From: Acanthosoma haemorrhoidale
Lineage: Eukaryota; Arthropoda; Insecta; Hemiptera; Acanthosomatidae
Length of the DNA: 64,000 nt
Assembly: GCA_930367205.1 (NCBI GenBank)
Contig: OV884013.1
Span: 120,877,827-120,941,826 of the forward strand
Direction of reading: 5' to 3'
The notes under the pieces are model-generated. The model did not search any database and had not been told where the DNA came from. It saw only the letters and a list, made by a program, of their open reading frames with translations. Shown in pieces: positions 33,783 through 44,237 of this stretch (positions are counted from its first letter, which is position 1; every line of letters starts with the position of its first letter). Position numbers and translations under genes: made by a program.

Positions 33783-34042
33783 AATAAATTATTCTCTGGT
33801 CTGTATATTTCGTTTTTATTGAAATTCGTAGCTGAAAACTCATTTTTTTATCTCTTTTAGACTCATTTCAAAGGATTTTGGCGTTGTGTCATTTAATATA
33901 TTAAAAGCGATTTATTTTTATTTTCATAAATTTATTATTTAAATCATAAATGCGTTGCTGTTATACATCCTAGAGACATCTTAATGTATTCCTCGGAATA
34001 TTCGTTTACATTTTCTAAACTAATTTTTTTTTTTTTTTTATT

Positions 34043-34987
34043 AAACAATTTAATCAACCAATAAATACAGGTGCGACACTAGGGATCAAGAACAACCACG
34101 TCAAAATAAAGTTCCTTCCCTACCCAGACGATCTTGCCCTTTTGGCGGAAACGGAAGAAGAGGCGATCGACCAAATAAACAGAACTAATGACTACAGACC
34201 CAGACTTCAAGAAGAAAGCAGTAGAAACCAAATACGGACCAATAAAAGTAACACAAAAATTTAAGTAACTGGGCGAGACTATATGTAACAGCGGTTCGGA
34301 AAAAGGAAGTATGAAAGAAAGAATCACCGAACTAGAGAGACTAAGTTTTGCAACCAGTAACGTATATAACAAGAAAAACCTGCCCACTAGAGCGAAAATA
34401 AGACACTACAGCACAGTCGTTAAACCGGTAATATTATATGGGACGGAAACCTCATGCCTCCCCAGTCTAGAGAAACTGCTGAGAATAGAACGAAGAATCC
34501 TAAGAAGGATCTACGGCCCAAAAAAGACACAAGAAGGATACAGGCTAAGATCCAACCAAGAAATCTACAAAGACACAAAAGACCTTGAAACGGACATAAG
34601 GATCAGGAGACTGAAATCCCACGGACATATGATAAGAATGGCCCCGGAAAGACTAAACAAGAAAATATTTCAGAAAATCCGAGGATACAAAAGCTCAAGG
34701 TTGTTCACCAAGCAGATGAAGGAAGAAACTGAAAGACTAGGAATAACGGACCAGGATTGTCAGGACGGAGAAAGATATAGGAAAAGACTGAGGGAAATCA
34801 AGGTTCTTGTGGGAAAGAAAAAATCGAAAAAGGGAGTCGTGTGGACAGAAGAAAGAAAACAAAAGCACGTAGAGGTAATGAGGGAAAAATGGAAGGAAAG
34901 GAAAAGCAGAAACAAGAAAAGAACCGAAAGTAATGATATTCGCGTGGTCTTTAAGGCCTGTCCGTGACAAAAAAAAACAATTTAATC
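34043..34987 (+). mobile_element. RTE/CR1-like LINE fragment (34056-34974) with 13-bp target duplications
   Basis: The target duplication aaacaatttaatc is at 34043-34055 and again at 34975-34987. Inside, KIKFLPYPDDLALLAETEEE near 34100-34150 is the catalytic box, with YADD changed to YPDD. After a frameshift the open frame 34311-34967 reads KIRHYSTVVKPVILYGTETS, LEKLLRIERRILRRIYGPKK, IRRLKSHGHMIRM and a basic tail. This is the thumb/C-terminal region of RTE-type reverse transcriptases (LYGSE-x-W, RRILRRIYGP, L-x-W-x-GH-x-RM). It is 5'-truncated and ends in an A run. Confidence 0.88.
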
Positions 34988-35623
34988 GTATTACTCCGCC
35001 AGACTGAAAGGACCGTGTTGCAGCCACATCGGAAACTACTTTTCAGGAGAGACCTAAACCGAACATGTGTTCTTGCTAACCACTAAATCCTATTTGAGGC
35101 TAAAATAGAATTATTTCCGAAATTAGAACTGCGTCCCAAAAAAAAACATCACTTCCTTATCATTATCAATCAAGGCTGACGCCATAAATTCATATTTGCT
35201 AGGAATCGAAAAAACAAAAAAGTTTGTTATGCATATAATTGTTGATGACGAGTGCGAAATCCTTACACTACCAATTTGTCGCTAACCTTGAGCTTGACTG
35301 CCCACGAAAAAAAACCGAACCCAATTCTACGCAGAACCAAGAGATAGTTATTGCAAGCATAATATAAAATAAACTCATGGGAAAATGGCGAAACGCTTTT
35401 ATGGTGTTATTAAATACAAAATACAATATAATAATTTTGTTTTGTCATCATTGTTTTACCTTTTATTGTTCTTGCATAATGAAATTTAATTCACAAACTG
35501 AGCCAATTGGTGTATAATAATATTTTTTAAACCATTAAATGTCTTACTCGATTATTCCGAACCTTTACTTTGACGTGATCGTTCAGTTTTATAATGCTAA
35601 GAACAAGTAGAAGGGGCTTGAGC

Positions 35624-35885
35624 AGAACTGTATACCTGCCTCATGACTTCATGGAAGTCACTGATGGTTCCTGTTATTTTTAAGTAAGCAACCGCACCCC
35701 TCCAAGACCTCCCTACTTCCCAGAATCTTGTCCTTTTCTTATACATATATGTCTCAGCTTTAGCCACAGACCCCACTTGTGCCTCTAGACATATAACCCA
35801 GTATGTAGTAACGTAACTCTTAATATTTGTATATACCAGTGTTTTGCTTGTAATTCATAATAAATCATTCTTTTTAAAAAAAAAA
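35624..35885 (+). mobile_element. Retroelement 3' end, family C, copy 2
   Basis: It starts gaactgtatacctgcctcat, continues with the shared atacatatatgtctcagctt and cttaatatttgtatatacca blocks and ends taataaatc plus an A run. It is close to the copy at 44238 and matches the 32165 copy except for indels near the start. Confidence 0.7.
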
Positions 35886-36552
35886 AGACTTTGAAAGAAT
35901 TTTTTTGTTTGACATACATATTGTTTGTACCTTTTTTTTTTATTCATAGGGGATAATGTCCCAGAATAAAGTGTTTTTTTTTTCATTAATTTATCCATTC
36001 ATTCATAAAGACTAGAACAGATGGGCAAAGACTTGGACGATAACATGTTTTGAACGAAACTCTAGAAGAAAAAAAAATATCTTGATATGTTGGTGAATAT
36101 ATTTTATCCAGGTATAAGAAACAGTATGTGTGAGTCACCGGCCACACATACACTTCTTTTTTTTGTAGAATCTCAGAAGGACCGTACGAGTTTGTTCGCC
36201 TTGAATCGGTGAGAACATCCGGATTCTGCCGACCCAGCCCTAATTTCAGACGTGCCTTACAAATCCAGACGGGAAACGATATAATTTAGCAATCGGCTGA
36301 TCGTTAAGAACATTAACGGTGTATGTATCATTACAACAGTATTGTAACTAAACCAGCTAGCCAGAAAGAGGTTCTAGATGCTTCAAACAGATTAAAATTG
36401 ACCGACACGAAATGAAATAATCGAATCTTAAATATTTATATAATTAGCTCTCAAAATTGTTGTTTTTCAGTTTTTAATGCAACTCAATACATACTATGAT
36501 GTTCTAAACAGTCGACATCTCATACAATGGTCTGATACAGATACATAATAAA

Positions 36553-37443
36553 GGGTGTCCCAGGATTAACGCGAGATTTGAATTTGCCGCCATTTGTGCA
36601 GTAAAGTGCTAGCAACCCTAAAAAAAAAACAATTTGACAGCTGACAGTTTAGGGTTAGTAAAAATGGAGCGTTACACGATAGAACAACGTGTCTTTATTT
36701 TTGAACATTATCTCAAAAATAATGAACGTTTGGCGGCCGCAGTTCGAAAATTTCATACAAAATATGGTCGGAATAGTGTTTTGACTTCATCAACTGTGAA
36801 GAGATTAATTGAAAAATTTAGGGAGACTGGATCAGTTGGAGACACTACACACACTGGTAGTCCAAAAACAAGCCGTTCAAATGTCAATATCGAAGCAGTG
36901 CGTGAGAGTGTTGTTGAAAATCCATAACACAGTTCTTTGTGCCGAAATTGGATGATATTTATGTAGCCAATATGTGGTTTTAAGAAGATGGTGCCACATA
37001 CCATACAGCCCATGAAACAATTCAAATACTGCATGAGACATTTCCAGGTCGTGTACACTCTCGTTTCGGGGATCAGGATTGGCCCCCTAGATCGTGTGAT
37101 TTATCACCTTTAGATTTCTTTTTATCGGGTATTTGAAGTCAAAGGTGTATGCCAACAAGACCGCATCCACCCGTGCACATAAAGAGGAAATTCAACGCTG
37201 CATGGACGAAATTCAACGCTGCATGAACGAAATTCAACCACATTTATGACAAATGGTCATGGAAAATTTCGACAAAAGAGTGCATATGTGCCAGCAAGGT
37301 CGTGGAGGCCATTTGCCCGATGTGTTATTCCATAAATAACCCTATCCTATTTACTTTATATTTCAATAAAAAAATAACAATAAATATACTAAAAACTGTG
37401 TTTTCTATTTAAATCAAATCCTCCGTTAATTATGGGACACCCC
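36553..37443 (+). mobile_element. DUF4817-type DNA transposon, copy 3
   Basis: The left end GGGTGTCCCAGGATTAAC is matched on the right by TTAATTATGGGACACCC. MERYTIEQRVFIFEHYLKNN begins at 36664, and the frame stops after VVENP. Then come out-of-frame pieces of the catalytic core (a GATxHTAHETIQIL-like segment near 36990-37030) and of the C-terminus up to HLPDVLFHK. A 24-bp segment, gaaattcaacgctgcatg..., is locally duplicated near 37190-37220. It lies between the two secreted peptide genes. Non-functional. Confidence 0.84.
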
Positions 37444-38130
37444 TGTGTACATTTATATCATGTTGGTATCAAATTAATGATCATGGCCTTTAATTTAGCA
37501 ATTAAAAATTGTTGTGCCAATTTCACCAAGTCAGTTAATCTATAACGTTCTCGGAACACATACACGAAATTCAATCGAAGAATTTTGCATAGTAATCATT
37601 AAAATAATATTGGTCATTTCAGTTGCGAAATGTGTGATTAAAAGGAGTGACCTCTGTATTTGTTTAAAATAACAAAAAGTAATTAATAGAACCAATGAGG
37701 AATGCCTTGATATCATCTATGAATATGTTCGAAATAAATTCAACCTTGAGGACCCACCCACCTAAATGTATAATAAATAATAATGAATTTGAGAACCACG
37801 GTAACACCAACATTGCAAGTAGCAGCAGTGATAATAAAAGGCCTATTAGGTGATATGTCACCATAATTTTATGTACGTGTTTGGTAAGGTGATTTATTTA
37901 TTTATTACTTAGATTAATTCTGTGTATATTTAAATATTATATATATGTTTTTTTAGCAAAACGTGATTTTTTTTTGCTTTTCCTGAATTTTGCTTAGCTT
38001 CCGGGTAAGATATCTTGTGCAATTCATTTTTTAACTGCATAAAAAAAACATTTCTGAGTTTTTCCAACTAATTACAAAAAATGTTGACCTAAAAAAACAA
38101 TTAATTTATTTCCATTGACCTTTCTCCCAC
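37444..38130. other. AT-rich intergenic DNA
   Basis: A minus-strand frame at 37664-37864 begins with a hydrophobic signal-like stretch (MVTYHLIGLLLSLLLLAMLV) but has no recognised continuation. Nothing else is supportable here. Confidence 0.45.
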
Positions 38131-38139
38131 TAAATTGTG

Positions 38140-38439
38140 AAGAAAGTCTACTGCGCGACGGCTTCTGGGGCCCTACAAAATGTGCTTAGCAGCGCCTCCC
38201 CGAGGAGTCCAGTCTGCCTCTTTCCGGTTCACAGTCACCTTTGGGAGTGTGAACTCGTGGTCATTCTATCTGACCGTAAAAAAACTACCAATAACACCTA
38301 GTCCGTACCTCTTATCCCAAACAAAGTGCACTGTCGGGGCACACCTTGTTAGATGAAGACTGTCGCCAAGGTCCTAAACCTCTCTTTCCTGCCCGACCAG
38401 AGCAAGGTCAGTAGAGACCCCCACGGCGAGGACCCTACA
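38140..38439. mobile_element. 5'-truncated LTR copy
   Basis: It shares gtccagtctgcctctttccg, gtgtgaactcgtggtcatt and ctgtcggggcac with the LTRs at 21504 and 23299 and ends gaccctaca, parallel to their gacccgaca. About the first half of the LTR is missing. Confidence 0.65.
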
Positions 38440-38609
38440 ACAATATTTATTATTTGTTTGTCATACATGGCTAGTATATTGGATGTTTTAGGTAAAGAAG
38501 AAATGTCGCAAATCACATTCAAAAGGTTTTTATTGAATAATAAATATTTGGGCGAGTTTTTGGGTATTAAAAAATGACTTTGTATAATTTATGTATACAG
38601 AAACGTTTT

Positions 38610-39916
38610 CTAGTAGACGATGGAGTATCCGTGCTGTTCGACAGGTTCGAGGTGAGTCTGCACGCTGTATCCGTGGTGGATGGTGTACGGAGCAGGGACC
38701 AGGCCTGGGAGCAGGAGGCCGGGGGCGGCGAGGGCGGCAGCCACCACGCACAGGAAGAAGAAGAACTGGAAATTAAAGAAATATGGCGATAAAGAAGAAT
38801 ACAAAGAAGTCAACGGTGGTTGCTCATGCAAAAATAAATGGATCAAAGACACATCACCTGACTTTTTACAGTCTTAAAAGTCAATTATGCTTTCAGTCAA
38901 AACATAAATTTATTTAAGCACACGCCTCAATTTTTTTTAATGCTTACTTTGTAAGTAAAGCCCATGGTTACTTACGCAAGACTTAGTTCCAACTTAGGCA
39001 GTCATACCAATATCAGTAAACTTAAAATAATTCAAGATATATTTCTAAGAGTAATATTTTATAAATTAAAGTACACTGCAATGGTTGCGTTATCACGAAG
39101 TTTCCAGACATGATTATGTTATAGATATTTTTAAAACCTACAGCCTCAAACTTTACAGACAACCGTAAATAAAGCCAGGATCCATTAATTCAAAACATTG
39201 CTAAAGTATGTAAATTGCATGTTTATGTAATGTAAGGGCATCGAGCATGATATATCATGAAGAAATGTCGTTCTATTAGGATCTACTTTTTGCTTATTTA
39301 TATTTTTTTACTCTATTAAAGTTTATGTATACTTGAAGACTTCATTCATAATCAAGAGCGATGATATTAGTTTTTTTGTACTACATGTATTGCATATTAG
39401 CATAAGATTATTTGTATTATGTAAATATTGTAAATGAATTGATTTGAAAAAAAAGACAATAAGTAGCAGGACGGTGTCAGACTCTTAATTTCAAAATCAA
39501 TTAGAAGTGTAGTCATAATTTAGCTAAGATTTTCAGTTCTAATAGAACGCGATCGGCATTATTTTTGAATGGTTAAGAACCTTACAAAAATCACCAAGAA
39601 CAAGTAGTTGGATAAAATTAAATCAGTTTATTTCCTCTGAAGATGCGAGGCGCATAAAGGGAATTGACTAACGATACTTGTGCTGGAAACGGCGTTTGCG
39701 TTCGTAAAGCCTCGTGTACTCTGTAAGAGAAATTAATTCATTACGATATAATTTTGGAGTTGTTTTTTTTTTTTCGATTTTTTACTTGAATCCAAAATAT
39801 TGTGAAATCTAGTCTGATTCATCGCTGTACATTTATTGTAAGTCCCGAAGAGAATAGTTTGAATCATATTGATATTTCTAGACATTTGGAAATGTAACAC
39901 TCACGATTTTGAACAT
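38610..39916 (-). CDS. Small secreted, cuticle-peptide-like protein B; join complement 39916-39905, 38765-38610
   Basis: Exon 1 encodes MFKI (ATG 39916-39914, donor gtgagt). Exon 2 starts at 38765 after ctttaatttccag and ends TAG at 38612-38610. The 55-residue product starts MFKIFFFFLCVVAAALA, a signal peptide. Its mature part differs from protein A only at one position (SVQTH instead of SVETH): LVPAPYTIHHGYSVQTHLEP, then VEQHGYSIVY. The two genes are tail to tail and about 6 kb apart. Exon 2 and the last 30 or so intron bases are near identical between the genes, while sequence just outside differs. A longer minus-strand frame running into the intron is not the protein start. Probably a cuticle or similar extracellular peptide. 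Confidence 0.85.
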
Positions 39917-39939
39917 GTTGATACGGTTGCCTCGAGGGT

Positions 39940-39990
39940 TTCGACTGCAATATTTTTGAAAACATTCCCAGCCAGTATTTATACAGCTAA
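39940..39990 (-). promoter_or_regulatory. Core promoter of secreted peptide gene B
   Basis: On the minus strand TGTATAAATACTGG (near 39985-39972) is followed at about 30 bp by attgcagtcgaaaccctcga, the same initiator/5'-UTR block as gene A. Other promoter sequence is not shared between the two genes. Confidence 0.6.
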
Positions 39991-40159
39991 GGCGTGGTCG
40001 GCCTCAACCTTTCATTCCGATCCTTCATTATCCTGTGGGAAGTTACGGGATTTCGGCGGGAGTTTTAAGTAGCGGCCTTCAGGGTATCCGCGTTTAAAAA
40101 TAAATCTACATTCGATTTTAGTCCTGGTATAATTCCTGTCATTATTAATAATTATCGGC

Positions 40160-40265
40160 CAAAGACGTAATGGCAGGCAGCAACGGCACTCGAACACAGG
40201 GCCTGCCTACTCTCAGCTAGCCTGCACGAGTCTTGTACCATTTCACCAATGTGAACCATCTTTGA
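40160..40265 (-). repeat. tRNA-like sequence, SINE head candidate
   Basis: On the minus strand a box-A-like TGGTGAAATGG (40248-40238) is followed, at tRNA-like spacing, by a box-B-like GTTCGAGTGCC (40196-40186). The arms do not close into a convincing cloverleaf, so a tRNA-derived SINE or tRNA pseudogene fits better than a functional tRNA. Confidence 0.4.
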
Positions 40266-40389
40266 CTAAGCTCTTGCAATAAGAACTGGAAGCCCTGTAC
40301 CACGGTGGGCGCGGATATATTATTTATAACTAAAATTGACAATATATTTAAATGTGCTTCCATCTCGACTGCTGACCTGGAACCCACAC

Positions 40390-41085
40390 ATGAGGCTAAA
40401 AAGACAAGAACCAAACAAACGCTTTGGAAAACTGTACAGACCACTTCGAAGGACATCCAATCTCTCAATAGAAAATAAATTACTAATCTACAAAGTTACG
40501 GAATAGAGCTATTGGGAACAGCAAAAAAGTCAAACATCAAGCGCATCTAATCCTGAGAACAATAGTAAATGCCCCTTATTACGTCAGCAACAAAACCCTT
40601 CATAATGATCTGAATATACCCTACATTCTCGAACTCATCCCTTCCACGTTCATAAAATTCCATAGTAACCTATCCAACCACCCTGATCCCCTAGCACAGA
40701 CATTGCATTGCACTACTCATCCCTATAATCCTCATCGGAGACTGAAACGACAGTGGCCTCATGACCTGCTATAAATGCGTGACACTGGGAGTTTCTCCAA
40801 TCATGTCCTGAGCGTCTGTGGCTCTCACGCTCTTGGCTAACCTACGCTGACTCGTATCCGGTGACGCGGCTGACGGAGGAACGTTGGGACCTCCCAAGAC
40901 TCCTCTTCCTATTTCGTATGCGAGGGAGGTGACAACCATGTGGATTTGGGAGGACTCTGGGCTGTTTGTAAATATTGTATGAATGAGCGAGTGAATGATG
41001 AACTGTAAATGTGGTATGAATGAGAACATTTATCTCAATTACTTATTGCTTAATAAGGCAGATTGTAATTTTATCGTAATAAAGC
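40390..41085 (+). mobile_element. Jockey-like LINE family A, 3' part
   Basis: The segments aggctaaaaagacaagaac, ccttattacgtcagcaacaa and ggctgacggaggaacgttgg run parallel to 27770-29320 without the LINE B insertion. Translation pieces (IVNAPYYVSNKTLHNDLNIP, HCTTHPYNPHRRLKRQWPHD) mark the end of a jockey-type reverse transcriptase. It ends in the shared 3' UTR with ...tttatcgtaataaag and runs directly into the mariner fragment. Confidence 0.78.
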
Positions 41086-41580
41086 TGTTGATCTTGAAAG
41101 ATGACCAACATTCTGGTCGGCCTTCTCAAGTTGATGATGACGAAATAAAAGCCATAATTCAATGGAATCGTCATATAAATGTGCAAGAGGTTGCGAAACA
41201 GTTAAATGTATCACACACAACAATTGAAAATCGTATAAGACGTCTTGGACTTGTTAAGAAGCTCGATATTTGGGTTCCGCCACGACAATGCGAGGCCTCA
41301 CACATCTTTAGCAACACGTACGAAACTATTGGAGCTTGGTTGGGAAGTGATGTCGCATCCCCCATACAGCCTCGACCTAGCACCATCGGATTATCATTTA
41401 TTTCGAAGTTTACAAAACTTCTTAAATGGTAAAAATTTCTGTATTAACGATGACCTCAAATCGCACTTGGTTGAGTTTTTTGCTGATAAGGACTAGAAGT
41501 TCTATGAGCGCGGGTTCATGAAGCTACCAGAAAGGTGGCAAAAGGTCATCGAACAGAATGGAAGATAGTTGACTGATTAA
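41085..41580 (+). pseudogene. mariner transposase with the middle deleted
   Basis: From 41085 the frame reads LLILKDDQHSGRPSQVDDDE, IQWNRHINVQEVAKQLNVSH and LGLVKKLDIWVP, the mariner N-terminal DNA-binding part. At about 41278 it jumps, with a frameshift, to RHDNARPHTSLATRTKLLEL, HPPYSLDLAPSDYHLFRSLQ and then MKLPERWQKVIEQNG. The second (HDNARPH) and third (APSD) catalytic Asp boxes remain, but the first box and surrounding core are gone. The 5' end abuts LINE A directly and no TIR is seen. Confidence 0.85.
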
Positions 41581-42120
41581 AGTTCATTTAATTTTTTTAA
41601 CAAAGTTTATTCAACGCCGCGTCATTGTCTATTTATATATGATGAACGAAACCACACCCAAAAAGGAAGTCCTGTGCGGTTGAGAAGAAGGCAATTCTGG
41701 GGGAGACTGAAATGTCTTATTAAGCTCCGTTTTCGTGCCTTATGGATATTAACCCTGGAGAACTCGCACCATGAGATATTATCTCACGTTTGAAGGAAAT
41801 GGGTGGTGATTCAGAAACGGGGTTTTCGGGCTTCCGCTGTGCTTCCATTCTTTGCTTACGTGATTATCATCCTCGTCACGTGAGGGAATGTTTTCTGTTC
41901 ATTTGTTGGCTTCGAAGCAATGTATGAAAAGTAATTTAATCAAATCGTTTATGCATATGTCAACTTTCACTTATTTATCAAACCTCTGATGCGTTTTATT
42001 GTATTCATACTGTTCCACTATTTGTTCATCTACCATAAACAAAGCTAACCTAACAATCAGTTTTAAAAAATAATTGTATTATTAAATCCTCACATAATTA
42101 TTTTTATCTAATAGGGGGAC

Positions 42121-42140
42121 CGGAAATGACGTCATTTCCG
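42121..42140. repeat. 20-bp perfect palindrome at the left end of the composite element
   Basis: CGGAAATGACGTCATTTCCG equals its own reverse complement and has a CRE-type TGACGTCA core. It overlaps the left inverted terminus. The right terminus keeps only the half next to CCGG. Confidence 0.9.
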
Positions 42141-42704
42141 CGCATGTCGATATTCGTTTGTCATTTATTAGCTCATTGTGTACTTCAAAGACATTTTAAG
42201 GTTACAGTCACTTGTTAAATCGTAAATAATTAAATCTTAATTTTTTTTTCCGAATTTTATGGTGAAATAGTTAAACGAACGTATCAGAAGAGGCACTTAT
42301 CCAGTATTGCATGTTTTTTTCAGTTTACAAGGTTAGTAACGCAACCGTTGCTACCAAAAGTGTATTGGACGTTCGTAAATGCTGATGGTGGCTTTTTGTA
42401 AGCTCAGATCCGGTAATTTTGATCTTTTCGGCTCGTGCATCGATCAGGAAGACCAAAAACTTTAGACAATAACATGTTGAGAGCGGAAGTGGAAGAAGGG
42501 GCTTGTAATGATAATTTCCAAATCTTCTATCCCGTGTAAAATCACCGGCTGTGAAAATCAATAAAAAGCCAGACAATATTGTGCTCTCATTTTCCCAAAA
42601 AAACACTATGAGTTGGGCTAGAGAAAAAAACCAACAAGATTGTGTACAATGAGAAATATAAAATTGAGGAAATATCCCACTAAGTAAAATTATTCACTCA
42701 GTCA

Positions 42705-42880
42705 ATCAATCAATTTTATTAAGATAAAATTACAATCTGCCTTTTATTAGGCAATGGGTAATTGAGATAAATGTCATCGTTCATACCATATTTACAATTC
42801 ATCATTCACTCGCTCATTCATACAATATTTACAAACAGCCCAGAGGCCCCCCAAGTCCCCTTGGTTGTCACCTCATCAGA
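42705..42880 (-). mobile_element. LINE A 3' end, inverted, inside the composite element
   Basis: ttttattaagataaaattac, aatctgccttttattaggca, tcattcactcgctcattcat and ttggttgtcacctc are the reverse complement of the LINE A 3' UTR seen at 21165, 29190 and 40970. This copy is 5'-truncated. Confidence 0.75.
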
Positions 42881-43309
42881 CGACGAAGTTTGTGTATCAC
42901 CTTCTCTGGTGTGATGGTAATTTGTTGACGAAACCCGTGATACGATCGGAGCTAGTCCACAGTTCACAAACAAACCCGATGTTGATCGCATCAATTTGCA
43001 CCTTCTTATTTGATAAGACGACGACATCACAACTCCTAATATTACAAACTGCATCTCGAGATAAAACAAATATTACAATCCTTGAATTTTTTCCTCTTTT
43101 AATAAATTGATTAAAGTAAAAATAAAAAGAAAAAACACATCTGGCTTTTAATTAATAAAATGAAATTATTGGTTTTTGAATTACACGAATGAAATAAAAA
43201 TTAACCTTTTTCCTTTTAAATCAGTGTGCGATTATTGTAAATTGTTCAAAAGTTTTAATTGATCCCATGATAATTTGAAACTCGCATATATAATAATATA
43301 ATAAAAAAA

Positions 43310-43640
43310 GAGCAGGTGTTTGGGTCCCGCATAATCTGTCCGAAGAAACTACATGCAACCTATTGTTCCAGCGGCAAAATACAGAAGCGTTTTTTTTATC
43401 GCTTGTTCATTGGAGATGAAAAATGGGTCCTCTACAATAATCCAAAACGCAAAAGGCAGTGGCTCTCTCCGAATGAATCGCCACGAAGTACAGCTTAGGT
43501 TTACGCCCCAAAAAGGCGCTTTTGTGTATTTGGTGGAGTATTCGCGGGATCGTTCATTTTGAAGTGCTCAAACCTGGACAAACTGTGAATGCAGGCCTTT
43601 ACTGTGAACAATTGTTGATAACGAGGATGATTACATCATT
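43310..43640 (+). pseudogene. mariner transposase, middle fragment
   Basis: VWVPHNLSEETTCNLLFQ, then AFFYRLFIGDEKWVLYNNPK and RKRQWLSPNE, then after frameshifts VFAGSFILKC and a GLYCEQL-like stretch, cover the part of mariner transposase around the first catalytic Asp (GDEKW). This is nearly the part missing from 41085-41580. Both ends stop abruptly. Confidence 0.82.
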
Positions 43641-44237
43641 GATTAAAAACAAAAACTTTTTAAAAATTGATCTGTTTGAATTTAATGTAAGAAAAAAACG
43701 GCATTACTTTCCGGTTCCCCTAATATAGTTGAGTATTCGTATGAAATACTTTTGATTCAAATATGTTTTAGAGATTTTAATTAATTTTGTTGTCATGTCA
43801 TGCGTTTATATCTTATTATTAGCTTATTTTTTGTATTACATACTAATAGTCATGACTAAAGGCTAAGTATAACCTGTTTATGGTATATGGATAATTATAA
43901 TCTGAATACATAGTACTGGGTCAACTGTCCCTGTGTGTTGGGGGCTATCCCCGAAAACAAATAAAACCGTTCATTCATTCAAAACACAGGCAAAATTAAG
44001 GTATTCTTTGTCAGAACTGTTTCATCCATGGGATACTACAACTCTTTAAGTCGAATGCCTTAACTAGTAGTTATAATCACGAAGCCCGTGTGTGCTCAAT
44101 ATTTGAATATTAGATTCCATATAGTGCCTTAATATTATAATGCCTGAATTTTCAGAAAATTAAAGAATCATTTTAAGAAGACCACTCAGAGATTAGGAGA
44201 TTCCAGATTCGACAGTTGTGCAATACTGCGAGCAATG

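Larger units (their letters stand above)
42109..43725. mobile_element. Composite TIR element (42114-43720) flanked by TAATA
   Basis: The left end GGGGGACCGGAAA at 42114 and the right end TTTCCGGTTCCCC, ending at 43720, are inverted repeats (one mismatch), flanked by direct TAATA (42109-42113 and 43721-43725). Inside lie an inverted LINE A 3' end (42705-42880) and the middle of a mariner transposase (43310-43640). No transposase matching the termini is visible, so this would be a non-autonomous element that has captured or been invaded by other sequences. The superfamily is unknown. Confidence 0.55.

Noticed and set aside
38610..38852. 80-codon minus frame starting MSLIHLFLHEQPPLTSLYSS
   Set aside because: It reads back through the intron. 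The real start is the 4-codon exon at 39916-39905, as shown by the matching structure of gene A.
38574..38877. Plus-strand frames (EAGGGEGGSHHAQEEE-type)
   Set aside because: They are antisense to exon 2 of secreted peptide gene B.
40160..40265. Functional tRNA gene
   Set aside because: A- and B-box-like motifs are present but the acceptor and anticodon arms do not pair convincingly; SINE or pseudogene is preferred.
42325..42606. THAP-type DNA-binding domain in the composite element
   Set aside because: I looked for the C2CH pattern on both strands because the palindromic termini suggested a P-like element, but the cysteine and histidine spacing is not there.
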